Below, one piece after another: positions 9,446-18,661 of a stretch of 64,000 nucleotides of DNA (positions are counted from its first letter, which is position 1; every line of letters begins with the position of its first letter). The notes below the pieces were generated by a model, which ran no database searches, was not told the origin of the DNA, and saw only the letters and a program-made list of their open reading frames with translations. This stretch comes from Dysosmobacter sp. Marseille-Q4140 (GTDB lineage Bacteria; Bacillota; Clostridia; Oscillospirales; Oscillospiraceae), in NCBI GenBank assembly GCA_018228705.1, contig CP073694.1, positions 558,001 to 622,000 on the forward strand, given 5' to 3'. Made by a program: the position numbers and the translations under genes.

Positions 9446-12400
9446 AATGGGAACAGTATCGTTCTGTAATGGAAAAGTATGCGATTAAAACAGATGATAT
9501 GGCCACCGAAGATGCCTATTTCATGTCTACTCACATGCCGTTCTCGTCTCTTGAGCTTTTCCGTGGTGGCTATTATGAAGAGGGGAAAATGCCTGCCCCT
9601 ACAAAGTTGATGAGCGAAGATGAGGTTTTCGAGCAGCTGATCTACAACCCTGACAATGAGCATCGTATGGTCATTGTCCGAGGCAATCACGGCACTGGTA
9701 AATCTCATCTTATCCGCTATCTAAAAGGCAAGTTTGAAAGAAGCCCCTCTACTATATACAATCCTGCAACGGAGCAGTTGGTTTTCCTGCGTCGTTTGAA
9801 TAACTCTGTCCGTGGCGCTTTTTCTCAGTTGTTGGAACAGGGAGCCATTAAAGACCCTGATGTTGCGGAGAAGCTCCGTAAGTTTGTGGCCTCTTCCGAT
9901 TCCAAAGATGAAGATTCTTTCAAGACAGAGATTCTGTATGCCTATATTGCAGCTGTGCGAAACGATATGTCCGGAGAAACCTACAAAGCGGTCAAGTGCC
10001 GTGACATTGCCAGCTACCTTGCCGACAGCCGTGTAAGCGAACATCTATTGCGTGAAGGTGGCGCAATATCCAGATGCTATAATGTCATCACGGCTCCGAG
10101 CAATCAGATTCTTCAAGACACCACAATTTTTACAGAAGAAGATTTTAATGTATCTAAAATCATCCGAGCTGTAATGAAACAGGGCGATCCCCAAGCGTCC
10201 CTTTTTGCGGCCTCTTTGAAAGGCGATGACTTTGAGATTACCAAACTCATCAACTATCTTAACAGGTTTACGAGAGAGGTCATTCAGCGTTGTGCAGACA
10301 TTTCCAGTGAAAATGCGGAAACGATTTTTGCTCAGCTGAGACGAGATTTGAAAAAGCAAGGCAAAAACCTAACGATCTTTATCGAAGACTTCACCGGCTT
10401 CACTGGAATTGACCAGGAACTCATTACGGCGCTTTCTTATGAGCATGGCGGCGATTACGCAGATCTGTGTCGTGTTACTTCGGTAATCGGCATCACCAAC
10501 GACTATTATTATGCGTTTCGAGGCAATTTCAAAGACCGTGTAACACACCAAATTGAGGTCACAGAACGTTCCTATGGAACTGACGAGTTTATCATTCAGA
10601 TGGCTGGCCGGTATTTGAACGCAATTTACTGTGACCCCACACAACTCCATCATTGGACTGACTCCGGTGCAGATTTGAGTGAACTGCCAATCAGTGATTT
10701 CACGCCTCCTTGTGAATGGGATACCACAACCATCGGAGAAAAGAAAGTAACGCTATATCCCTTTAACCGCCATGCACTGTTGACTCTGTATGAATCTCTT
10801 GCGACAAAAAGCCCGAGAATGTTCTTAAAGAATGTTATTCGCGCCCAGTTAAAAGAATACTTTGATGGCAAGCAGTATGGGGATGGTTGGTATTTCCCGC
10901 TTAACCCCAGCAATGCTCAGATGTCCAATGATCCCCATAGTTCTTCCATTGACCGTTTGGAAAGCATGAGTTCAGATGATAAGAATCGACTGAAAGCGGT
11001 GTTTGCCATTTGGGGTGATGGTTCTGCATCCGGCGTGAAAGACATCGACGGAACGCTGCGTTTTGGTGGCCTTAATCAAGCTTTCCTTGCAGATGTGGGG
11101 CTGAATACCTTTACTGGCATCGGTGAAATCGTGGATAAATCCACTGGCAAAGCTGTATCCCCAACTGTCACATCCAAACCAGTGACAACCAGTGGAAGCA
11201 ATTCTGTTCATCATCCTACTACTCCAGAGCCTCTCAAGGCCAAGCCCCCTGTCGATGGTGCCACAAAGAATTATCGTAAGTTTAAGGATGATATCACGGC
11301 ATGGTTTACCAAGGGTGAAACATTGAAATACGATCCCGACTATCGTGGCTGGCTTCGTACTCTTATTCGAGGAGACTCCAGGCAATGTGGTGCAATCAAC
11401 TGGCAGGATATTGGTATCCCAGCCTATATTGCAGCAGAGCGTCTTTCCGACCTGAGCTGCTACTACATTGACGATCAGAGTTCTCCCACAAATACGGATA
11501 GAGCCATTGTTTACATGGACAGAAGTTCTGAAAGCCGCGATGTTCTGATGGCCTTAAATGAACTGAACTACGCAAAAGGTTGGGATTTCGAGGGCGCAGC
11601 TTATTACCAGCAGAGATTGATTACTTGGTTGGAACGCAGAAAAGCTGAAATCATCGAAAAAGTTGCCGCTACTAAGCAGGGAGAAGATTCTCTCCCGGTA
11701 TTGGAGTGGTGTCTTGCGATTCAGTATCTCAAAGCGTGTATCTTGGGCCAGAAGGTTGATACGAGTTCGCCCTATTCAGTAATCAAATCTCTGTTTAAGG
11801 ATTTCAAAAAAGACGATAGCATCAGGAGAGATACCCGTGAGTGGAATGACATGATTCAGTTCATTCTTAATCGCAAAGCTGACTTTGATAGTGCATTGAC
11901 CTTCTTAAAGCAAGCTTCTGCAACCACAATGGGGGCGGTCCATTTTGCAGTTGATCCCAACACGAAATCCTGTTACAGAACAGACGAGCTGGTGCTCGCT
12001 GTTGAAAAACTTATGGCTGCCGACTGGGATATTGAAGCAACATTACCTGGTAGCATCCCACAGAAGCATCTTCTCTATAATCCTGCCACGCTGTTGAAAT
12101 CGCTCTATCCCAGCGTTAAAAAAGCCATGACTGCGGATACTCAGGAAGCTGCAAAGGTGGTAGGCAAACTCGAAGAGTATATTGGTGAACTCAACCAGAA
12201 GAATCTCATTGATACGCTGTCTGCTATTCAAGAGCTGTTTTCTGTGTTTTCTGCGAATGGAATCATCGGAAGTACAGAGTTGCGGGTCAAGTATGAAAAA
12301 CCTCCCATTGAGACAGCCAAAACGGTAATGGGACATGTCAAGCTAATTAACGATGCGGCCTCTGTACAAGCAGTAAAGCAGCTGACGGTATACTCCGGCA

Positions 12401-12609
12401 ACTCGCTACATGTGCTGTATGATTTCCTTAGAGATATTCAGGCGATTGCTCAAAAGGCTGACCAGGAAGGGGCGAAGGCCCAAAAAGACATAGCTGCTAC
12501 TGGCGGTTTTGCTGGTGCAGAAGCATTGTCTGAAGCTGCCTTGTCCTCTATGGAGGCACTTTACGCTCAGCTTGAGAATATGGAGGTGTACGAAAATGCT
12601 GTTAACTGA
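9442..12609 (+). CDS. large P-loop ATPase, DpdH-like
   Basis: 1,055 residues. A Walker A motif GNHGTGKS lies near residue 81, and a Walker B-like stretch TIFIEDFTGF near 310 is followed by sensor-like SVIGITNDYYY. The rest is helical and lacks nuclease motifs. The architecture (N-terminal AAA-like motor with a very long helical C-terminus) resembles DpdH and, more loosely, the BREX ATPase BrxC/PglY. The 4-bp overlap with the DpdG-like gene and the 14-bp overlap with the next gene place it in the core of the effector operon. Inferred role: the ATP-driven hub that couples recognition of unmodified DNA to the helicases. A DpdH label rests on gene order and length. Confidence 0.75.
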   Translation: MKWEQYRSVMEKYAIKTDDMATEDAYFMSTHMPFSSLELFRGGYYEEGKMPAPTKLMSEDEVFEQLIYNPDNEHRMVIVRGNHGTGKSHLIRYLKGKFERSPSTIYNPATEQLVFLRRLNNSVRGAFSQLLEQGAIKDPDVAEKLRKFVASSDSKDEDSFKTEILYAYIAAVRNDMSGETYKAVKCRDIASYLADSRVSEHLLREGGAISRCYNVITAPSNQILQDTTIFTEEDFNVSKIIRAVMKQGDPQASLFAASLKGDDFEITKLINYLNRFTREVIQRCADISSENAETIFAQLRRDLKKQGKNLTIFIEDFTGFTGIDQELITALSYEHGGDYADLCRVTSVIGITNDYYYAFRGNFKDRVTHQIEVTERSYGTDEFIIQMAGRYLNAIYCDPTQLHHWTDSGADLSELPISDFTPPCEWDTTTIGEKKVTLYPFNRHALLTLYESLATKSPRMFLKNVIRAQLKEYFDGKQYGDGWYFPLNPSNAQMSNDPHSSSIDRLESMSSDDKNRLKAVFAIWGDGSASGVKDIDGTLRFGGLNQAFLADVGLNTFTGIGEIVDKSTGKAVSPTVTSKPVTTSGSNSVHHPTTPEPLKAKPPVDGATKNYRKFKDDITAWFTKGETLKYDPDYRGWLRTLIRGDSRQCGAINWQDIGIPAYIAAERLSDLSCYYIDDQSSPTNTDRAIVYMDRSSESRDVLMALNELNYAKGWDFEGAAYYQQRLITWLERRKAEIIEKVAATKQGEDSLPVLEWCLAIQYLKACILGQKVDTSSPYSVIKSLFKDFKKDDSIRRDTREWNDMIQFILNRKADFDSALTFLKQASATTMGAVHFAVDPNTKSCYRTDELVLAVEKLMAADWDIEATLPGSIPQKHLLYNPATLLKSLYPSVKKAMTADTQEAAKVVGKLEEYIGELNQKNLIDTLSAIQELFSVFSANGIIGSTELRVKYEKPPIETAKTVMGHVKLINDAASVQAVKQLTVYSGNSLHVLYDFLRDIQAIAQKADQEGAKAQKDIAATGGFAGAEALSEAALSSMEALYAQLENMEVYENAVN

Positions 12610-13261
12610 GACAATCAAAAATTGCACCTCTGCTATCAAAAAACGCCGAGTAACAATCGAAAGCAAGCAGCATGCCGAAACTTACGCAAAGGCGTTGGCA
12701 CAGCTTGCCCAGGCCACCGAGAGTATTAAAGATACCATTGATTGTGCTGCTGCCATGAAAGAAAAAGGAATTGTCAGCACTTCACTTGTGGATGAACCTA
12801 CTCGCAACGAATTGCTGGCTTGCATCGACGATTGCGGCAACGGAGTTTCTGAAATGCGGTTGACCTTGGAAACTGTTAGGCTTCTGAAATCCAAGGGAGA
12901 TGCTGTTGCAGCACAAATTAAAATCGTATGGCGTGATGCTGCTCAGAAATATTCTGATGGTCCAAAAGGCTATTTGTCTATGATTGGTGGTTTATCAAAT
13001 GACCCCAAACGGGCAAAGGACTTGACAGACAGCATCACTCAAACGGTTGCTGGAAATCCATCCATCAAAGCAGTAAACAGCCTGGTTTCCTATGTGGCGG
13101 AAGCAAAGCAAATTACCGATCAATTCTCTTTGAACCCCGAAATCGAAGACTTCTTAAAGAAAGTCTCTTCTCAGCGGGCTACGGTTTTGGATTTGACCCC
13201 CAATGTCATGACATGGCTCAAGGAAAAGAACCTTAACCAAAAGTTAAAAATTAGATTCTAA
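12596..13261 (+). CDS. helical coiled-coil protein coupled to the DpdH-like ATPase
   Basis: Start chosen at the ATG at 12596, with GGAGGT 8 bp upstream; the longer open frame back to 12509 has no ribosome site and lies inside the ATPase gene. The protein has 221 residues, is almost wholly helical with heptad-like Leu/Ala spacing, and has no Cys cluster or nucleotide-binding motif. It overlaps the ATPase stop by 14 bp, which argues for translational coupling and a physical partnership. It may be a counterpart of DpdI, but I do not recognise the family. Function unknown. Confidence 0.6.
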   Translation: MLLTETIKNCTSAIKKRRVTIESKQHAETYAKALAQLAQATESIKDTIDCAAAMKEKGIVSTSLVDEPTRNELLACIDDCGNGVSEMRLTLETVRLLKSKGDAVAAQIKIVWRDAAQKYSDGPKGYLSMIGGLSNDPKRAKDLTDSITQTVAGNPSIKAVNSLVSYVAEAKQITDQFSLNPEIEDFLKKVSSQRATVLDLTPNVMTWLKEKNLNQKLKIRF

Positions 13262-13273
13262 GGGGGATAGATA

Positions 13274-13618
13274 ATGATTAAAGTAGCTTGGGATGTCGAG
13301 GAATTAGTGGCTTTAATTGATGTATACCGTAAAAGTGATGGTAAAACTACCGATCAAATTGAAAAAGAGCTAATGGACTTATCAAAAAGTCTTACACTTC
13401 GCGCTCAAAAGCTTGGAATTAAGCATGACGAAAAATTTCGTAATTTAAATGGTATGAAGATGATGTTTCAAAATGTGGTCTACACAGCAACAAATGGACA
13501 ACAAGGATTGTCTTCCGCAAGCTCGTCATTGCAAAAGGTATACAAGATGCTACACACAAACCCTGATGTCTTTGAGTTGATTTTGGAAGAGTTCATCAGG
13601 CGCTATCACTTAAAGTAA
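13274..13618 (+). CDS. stand-alone domain like the N-terminus of HNH restriction enzymes
   Basis: 114 residues with AGGGGG before the ATG. The pattern WDVEELVALIDVY, then LSKSLTLRAQKLGI, then FRNLNGMKMMFQNV and GLSSASSSLQ resembles a domain I recall at the N-terminus of many HNH endonucleases (WxxEELILALDLY ... LS..L ... FRNPNGVYMKLxNF). The HNH nuclease that normally follows is absent: the protein stops at HLK just before the terminator. It is the last gene of the plus-strand operon and faces the dnd operon. It could be a DNA-mark reader or nuclease-targeting subunit working in trans with the PIN or helicase proteins. That role is inference. Confidence 0.62.
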   Translation: MIKVAWDVEELVALIDVYRKSDGKTTDQIEKELMDLSKSLTLRAQKLGIKHDEKFRNLNGMKMMFQNVVYTATNGQQGLSSASSSLQKVYKMLHTNPDVFELILEEFIRRYHLK

Positions 13619-13620
13619 TA

Positions 13621-13666
13621 AACAACAAGGTCCCAATGCCATACTTGGCGCTGGGACCTTGTTGTT
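13621..13666. terminator. bidirectional intrinsic terminator between the converging defence operons
   Basis: A perfect 15-bp inverted repeat (AACAACAAGGTCCCA / TGGGACCTTGTTGTT) with a 16-nt loop lies between the 114-residue gene and dndA. Its last base touches the dndA stop codon. The arms end in A/T-rich tracts on both strands, so it can stop transcription from both sides. Confidence 0.85.
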
Positions 13667-14799
13667 TAATCGGTCATTGATTTAATGTAGTTTACAAGAA
13701 CCGAAAAGTCAACTTTTGTATCATGGTTCCAAGAAAGACGGATAGCCTCATTCACTCGTGTTTCACCCAGTCCCATAGCTGTTAATACATAACTTGGGGC
13801 ATGGCTGCCAGAGTTACAGGCCGAACCATTGGAGAACGCATAATCCTCCTTTACAGCAAGGAAGATACCCTCTGCATCAACACCGTGGAAACTAATGTTT
13901 ACAGTGGACGGCAGGCAGTGTTCTTGGTCTCCATTCAAAGTATAGTTCAGACCTTCCACAGCCTCCAGGAATCTTCGCTTAATCGCTCTACAGCTTTCCA
14001 TGTGGACAGCGGATTCCTTGTCGCTTAGCTGAGCTGCGAGAGCGAAGCCTGCAACCAAAGCCACCGGTGTAGTTCCCGGACGGTATCCGCGTTCCTGCTG
14101 ACCGCCATACATGAGCGGTTTGACGGGAGGCCGTCTATATGTACGGTCGCGCCGCATAATAAATGCGCCAATCCCCTGGGGACCGCTGATCTTATGGGCG
14201 GTGATACTAAGCATATTGTATTTGGTATTTCGTAAGCTATCATTCAGCTTACCAAAACCTTGTGTGGCATCAACGTGAAAATATGTCTTAGTCCCTGCTA
14301 ATGCTGCACCGACCTCTTCAATAGGCTGTATCACGCCAGTTTCGCTGTTGACCTGCATCATAGAAACAAGCAGAGTTTTGTCCGTGACGAGGCTGAGAAT
14401 TTGCTCCGGTTTGACTCGGCCAGACGCATCGGGTGAAACAAAATCCACAACACAGCCTTTCTCTTGCAGGTGTTTCATGGCTTCCAAAACGGACTTATGC
14501 TCGATAGACGTAGTAATGAAGTGATTACGGCCACTCTCAAGCGCGTAGTCAAGCAACCCGAGAATCGCCATGTTATTACTCTCGGTGGAACCGCTGGTAA
14601 AGAAAACATCCGTACTGTCCACAGCCAAGATCTCAGCAATGGATTTTCTTGCGGAGGAAACAATTTCTTTGGCATCTGTACCAAAGATGTGAGTTCTACT
14701 ATCTGCGTTGCCATAATGAGAGCGATACACTTCAATCATTCTCTCCAGAACTCTTTCATCTATCGGAGCAGAAGCGTTGTAGTCAAGATAAACAGCCAT
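13666..14799 (-). CDS. dndA: cysteine desulfurase DndA (IscS/NifS family)
   Basis: 377 residues, a full-length group II-like PLP cysteine desulfurase. Visible features: YLDYNASAP at the N-terminus, HVDATQGFGK, the PLP-lysine context SITAHKISGPQG, and the catalytic cysteine in SACNSGS. It takes sulfur from L-cysteine as a persulfide and hands it to the Fe-S protein DndC for phosphorothioation of the DNA backbone. It starts one base inside the dndE stop (TAATG) behind GGAGGAAG and is the last gene of dndBCDEA. Its presence in the operon makes the modification set self-sufficient; in many Dnd loci a housekeeping IscS is used instead. Confidence 0.92.
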   Translation of the reverse strand: MAVYLDYNASAPIDERVLERMIEVYRSHYGNADSRTHIFGTDAKEIVSSARKSIAEILAVDSTDVFFTSGSTESNNMAILGLLDYALESGRNHFITTSIEHKSVLEAMKHLQEKGCVVDFVSPDASGRVKPEQILSLVTDKTLLVSMMQVNSETGVIQPIEEVGAALAGTKTYFHVDATQGFGKLNDSLRNTKYNMLSITAHKISGPQGIGAFIMRRDRTYRRPPVKPLMYGGQQERGYRPGTTPVALVAGFALAAQLSDKESAVHMESCRAIKRRFLEAVEGLNYTLNGDQEHCLPSTVNISFHGVDAEGIFLAVKEDYAFSNGSACNSGSHAPSYVLTAMGLGETRVNEAIRLSWNHDTKVDFSVLVNYIKSMTD

Positions 14800-15188
14800 T
14801 ATGCTTCCTCCTTCGGAAGAGCAGATTCGAGTAAATCTGAGCAGCTTTTCAAAACATCTCTGGTGCTGTAATGGTTAATGCCACGATAAAGATGAAGTCG
14901 GAAGTACCGGATTAAAGTGTTAGGGTCATCTCCTAAGCCATCATTCAAACATCGCTGGCGAATAATTGCTTCATAGATTTCTGCATATTCACCGGCAAAA
15001 GTGGTCCAATCCATTTCAACATTGCTGTCAGACTGTGGATCAATACTACCAGGAATGGTAGGTTCTGAAAGCGACCAACATAATGCCCACCGGCAAAGAA
15101 TATTCCAGTTTTGAACACCGGTCTTTGCTTTGATTCGAATGAGTCGCTCCTTCTCTGGCTGTGACAGTTTAAAATGCTTAATAATCAT
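14799..15188 (-). CDS. dndE: DNA phosphorothioation protein DndE
   Basis: The ATG at 15188 is preferred: it follows GAGGGGG at a good distance and lies 4 nt past the dndD stop. A longer frame to 15239 runs into dndD. The product has 129 residues and opens with FKLSQPEKERLIRIKAKTG, the DndE-type pattern. DndE is a small helical protein reported to bind nicked DNA and needed for phosphorothioation. It is encoded between dndD and dndA with a 1-nt overlap to dndA. Confidence 0.85.
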   Translation of the reverse strand: MIIKHFKLSQPEKERLIRIKAKTGVQNWNILCRWALCWSLSEPTIPGSIDPQSDSNVEMDWTTFAGEYAEIYEAIIRQRCLNDGLGDDPNTLIRYFRLHLYRGINHYSTRDVLKSCSDLLESALPKEEA

Positions 15189-15192
15189 ACTA

Positions 15193-17175
15193 TCACACCC
15201 CCTCAAAATAGCCGTTGATGATAGAGGTGCATTGCTCACCTTCCCGATAATGTAGAGTAAAGTAATTTATAACATTTTCTCGAATCATATCAAGATATCT
15301 ACCATAAATTTCTTCATCTGTGGAAAGAACCATAACCTGGGAGCTTGCAGACGGTAGATAGCTGGTAACGAAATTTGCCCGGTGGGAAGAATCTAAGCGA
15401 GCCATGGGTGTATCAATGACCACAGGGGCCTTATAGCCAGAGGTTCTGGCCAGTGCCCACACAATGGAAATAGCAAACATCTGCTGCTCTCCTGCGGAGA
15501 GCTGGTTCTTTAACAACTCATGCCCATCTGGATCAAGTATGGTTACATCTAAACTGTCCGTATCAATATGGATTTTACTCACAAGGGAGTCTTTTTCAAC
15601 CAGAGTCTGGAAGCATTCTGTGGCAGTTGCAGAAAGCTTGTCTATCTTTTCACGCTGTAAACGAACTTTAAATTCATTAAGAACTTCGATAGACATCACA
15701 CAATATTTGATAATACGGGAGTTATCATCATTCGTATTCTCTTTTTCTGCGATAGTCTTGATTAACTGCAAGCGCTTAGAATGAAGAGCTTCTTTCTGGC
15801 GCTCCAAACTCTCGATTAAGCTCTGCTGCTTCTGGTATTGGTCGTCAGCCAAAGCTTTTTTGCGCTCATATTCTTTGAGCGTCTCATAGAGTTTCATGGC
15901 CATCGTCTTTTCGTCTGACTCACCAAGGTGTGCGTCCAAGCTCATGAGCTCATTTTCTTGCGCATCGACATGACTGATTAAGGTTTCGATTTTTTGATCA
16001 AGGGAATGGAATATTGTGACAATTAATTTGTCAAAGAGGAGCATGGTCGTGTGGGACATATTAATGTGTTCCGCACCCTCGCCTGTTGAAGTGAATTTCC
16101 CGATCTCTTGCTTGACAATATCAGTAATGATTCTGAGCGTTCTGTCATCGAAATTACCCTGATTAAATCGATCCAAAATATTTTTCTGAATACTTTCGAC
16201 AATTGGGTCAGAAAGCTTCAGAGCTGCTTTTTTCTGCTCATCAATCTCTGCATCATAAGCTTGTGTAACTAATTTGCGGCACATAAAGAGCGGAGTTGCA
16301 GGATCAGATACGCGCAGCATAATTTCGTCACGAACTTCTTGCACATATGCCTTGATTTTCTCTTTTTCTTGTTTTATGGCCTCTCGGCTGAGTGTTAAGT
16401 CACCACCAGAAGCCCAAAACTTTTTTTCTTTAGTTTCTATAGCAATTGCAATACTCTCGCAATTTGCTTTTAAGATGTCAGCCTCTCGACGAGCTGTTTC
16501 GATTTTGGAGTTGAGTTCCTTGAGTTGCGCTTCTACCTCTTGGTAACCTTGGTTGACTTCGCTTTTTTCAAAAGCTTGCAGAGCATCTTTTTTTCGGCGA
16601 ATTACTTCATCAATATGAGTAATTGCTTTTTCAATCGTAGAAACACCAATTGCGGATTTAATAGAAGTTTTAATTTGCTCAAATGAAGCGTCGTCAGCCA
16701 GTTGAGCGATCTTTTCGTTATCAAAGAAGAAAAATCTTGCTATTCCAAAAGGCAGAATCTCTTCAATATAGTAACTCCAACTTTCCCCAAGGTACTTATC
16801 TATTGTTCCGTTTTTCTCAACGACAATAGTTTCATCGACCTTCTTGCCCTTTAACTTCCACTTCCGGCAGACGCGCAAAGCGGTTCCGTCATCCAAACCA
16901 AGTGATACAGCGACATAAGTAAGATCATCTGTCGCGTGCTTATTAATATGCTCTATGAGTAGCCGTTCATAGGAACGCGCGTTTTCCTGAACATACTTTA
17001 ATGCCTGCTTTCCATACAATGCAAGCAAAATAGCATCAAGAAAGGTCGTTTTTCCTCGACCATTCAATCCACCGATGAGAGTAACATTGCGATTACCGAT
17101 TTGGTCCGAAAGACACATTTCGTGATGGCCTTTGTAGATGCCAAAATTATGCAATTCGATTTTTGTAAAATACAT
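15193..17175 (-). CDS. dndD: SMC/Rad50-like ATPase DndD
   Basis: 660 residues. Walker A GLNGRGKT lies near residue 36, a long central coiled coil spans roughly residues 180-500, and the ABC signature LSAGEQQ and Walker B VVIDTPMARLD lie near the C-terminus. Cys residues occur around the middle (FMCRKL), where a zinc hook could sit, but I do not see a clear CxxC. DndD supplies the ATPase needed to nick or open DNA during sulfur insertion. It is separated by 12 bp from dndC, with GAGGTG at the end of dndC serving as ribosome site. Confidence 0.92.
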   Translation of the reverse strand: MYFTKIELHNFGIYKGHHEMCLSDQIGNRNVTLIGGLNGRGKTTFLDAILLALYGKQALKYVQENARSYERLLIEHINKHATDDLTYVAVSLGLDDGTALRVCRKWKLKGKKVDETIVVEKNGTIDKYLGESWSYYIEEILPFGIARFFFFDNEKIAQLADDASFEQIKTSIKSAIGVSTIEKAITHIDEVIRRKKDALQAFEKSEVNQGYQEVEAQLKELNSKIETARREADILKANCESIAIAIETKEKKFWASGGDLTLSREAIKQEKEKIKAYVQEVRDEIMLRVSDPATPLFMCRKLVTQAYDAEIDEQKKAALKLSDPIVESIQKNILDRFNQGNFDDRTLRIITDIVKQEIGKFTSTGEGAEHINMSHTTMLLFDKLIVTIFHSLDQKIETLISHVDAQENELMSLDAHLGESDEKTMAMKLYETLKEYERKKALADDQYQKQQSLIESLERQKEALHSKRLQLIKTIAEKENTNDDNSRIIKYCVMSIEVLNEFKVRLQREKIDKLSATATECFQTLVEKDSLVSKIHIDTDSLDVTILDPDGHELLKNQLSAGEQQMFAISIVWALARTSGYKAPVVIDTPMARLDSSHRANFVTSYLPSASSQVMVLSTDEEIYGRYLDMIRENVINYFTLHYREGEQCTSIINGYFEGV

Positions 17176-17187
17176 ATTCTCAGCACC

Positions 17188-18660
17188 TCACTCAGTCCAA
17201 TTTCCATCGTCAAAAGATTCCTGCATTCCCGTGATTTTTTTTGCACGTTCTTCTGCGATAAGGGCGGCCTCATGCTCATCACGATAAAATGCTTTTTTTA
17301 TCTCATGCTCAAAATTTTGAATTACATTTCTCTTATTAGAGATGGCGGCTGCTTTAGCTTCGACATCTAATAGGGAGCGTTGCATTTCGTACATCAAAGT
17401 CTCGTCTGGACATACCGCTTGGCAAGCCTCGCGAAGAATTCTGGCTTCAGCTGGACCAAAATACTTGTTTTTGCTAATAGATCCATCTTCATAGCGTTTT
17501 CCGGTAACAGATTCGTAGATTTCGGGCAACAAATCTTCAAACTCGTGTTTTTCATCTAACCAAATTTGACGAATAAACCGAAGTTCGTCCATGGTAATCA
17601 AGGGAGCATCCTTAATTTCCTCTGGTCCAATCTCATGAACAAGTTTCTCAACCTCTAATAGACGAGTTAAAAAGTACTTGCGGGTTTCCTGTGTATATGG
17701 GCCGTGTACCAGTCGCTCGTTATGCCACGTTAGACGCCCATCCATACGGCGAAAGTCTCTACGCTTTCTATCGATATCCCAATTACCGGCAATTTCATTT
17801 CTGAATTCAAGCATGGGAAGCATCCACGCTTTCTCTTCGTCATTCTGGATCATGGCCGCCATGGATTTATCCTCGGAAACCATAGTACATACCCAACAAC
17901 CGAAACGACTGTTGCCGCAACTGGGCGTAGATGTATCAAGCACCAACGGACACTCGCCATCCGCAGAGGCACCACTATACATTGCCAACAAGTCCTTATT
18001 TGAATGTCCCCAGGGGTTGGGGTATTGTACAAGATATTGCCAGACGTTGTCGTTGCTCCAGTTTTCAATAGGAGTAAAAACATAGGAGTTCGGAAACGAT
18101 CCATTGGGGCTAAGATGATCTCGGTATCGCTTTTTCTCATAACCCTCCATGACGGCTTTGCGGGTGGCACTTTCGGCTTTGCGCGTTCCAAGGACCAGGA
18201 TTGCTTCGCTCTCTGCATCCAGGATTTTTTTAACAAAGCGATTTGAGGGGTCGATTTTCATACGGTCAGTACACCAGCGAAAATCACGCCGAGGATATGG
18301 ATAGCCCCGCCCTATGAGATTTACCCAGAAGGTGTTGGTGACCTCTGGAACAAGCCTATGTGGAATAATAGGTAATTTGTGTTCAGGGTTATTTGCAGCC
18401 TCTTTCATGCGCGCAATAGAGCGAGTGGCCCATAGTGCAACAATTGGGGATTCAACCAGAGTGTCTGTGCTAATAACATGAACGGGTTTGTGTAATTTAT
18501 CCTTTGGAAGCTGGGAAAGTGCGATCCAAACAAGTTGTACGACGGCAGTGGAATCTTTGCCGCCACTGTATCCACAAATCCAGGGTATCTTATCTGCTAA
18601 ATACACTTCCTGTATCGTGTTAAGTACAATACGAATATCTTCTTTTGTTAAATTAGCCAT
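17188..18660 (-). CDS. dndC: PAPS-reductase-like sulfur transferase DndC
   Basis: The ATG at 18660 sits one base after the dndB stop (TAA-A-ATG); a TTG four codons earlier is also possible. The product has 490 residues. The ATP-pyrophosphatase PP-loop SGGKDS is near residue 32, and Fe-S cysteines lie in CGNSRFGCWVC in the middle of the protein. DndC activates the DNA phosphate with ATP and passes on sulfur received from DndA, acting in complex with DndD and DndE. All the expected motifs are intact. Confidence 0.93.
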   Translation of the reverse strand: MANLTKEDIRIVLNTIQEVYLADKIPWICGYSGGKDSTAVVQLVWIALSQLPKDKLHKPVHVISTDTLVESPIVALWATRSIARMKEAANNPEHKLPIIPHRLVPEVTNTFWVNLIGRGYPYPRRDFRWCTDRMKIDPSNRFVKKILDAESEAILVLGTRKAESATRKAVMEGYEKKRYRDHLSPNGSFPNSYVFTPIENWSNDNVWQYLVQYPNPWGHSNKDLLAMYSGASADGECPLVLDTSTPSCGNSRFGCWVCTMVSEDKSMAAMIQNDEEKAWMLPMLEFRNEIAGNWDIDRKRRDFRRMDGRLTWHNERLVHGPYTQETRKYFLTRLLEVEKLVHEIGPEEIKDAPLITMDELRFIRQIWLDEKHEFEDLLPEIYESVTGKRYEDGSISKNKYFGPAEARILREACQAVCPDETLMYEMQRSLLDVEAKAAAISNKRNVIQNFEHEIKKAFYRDEHEAALIAEERAKKITGMQESFDDGNWTE

Positions 18661-18661
18661 T

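Noticed and set aside
9442..12609. BREX system (BrxC/PglY-like ATPase)
   Set aside because: No PglX methylase, PglZ phosphatase or BrxL is seen; the neighbours fit a Dpd-like set and dnd better.
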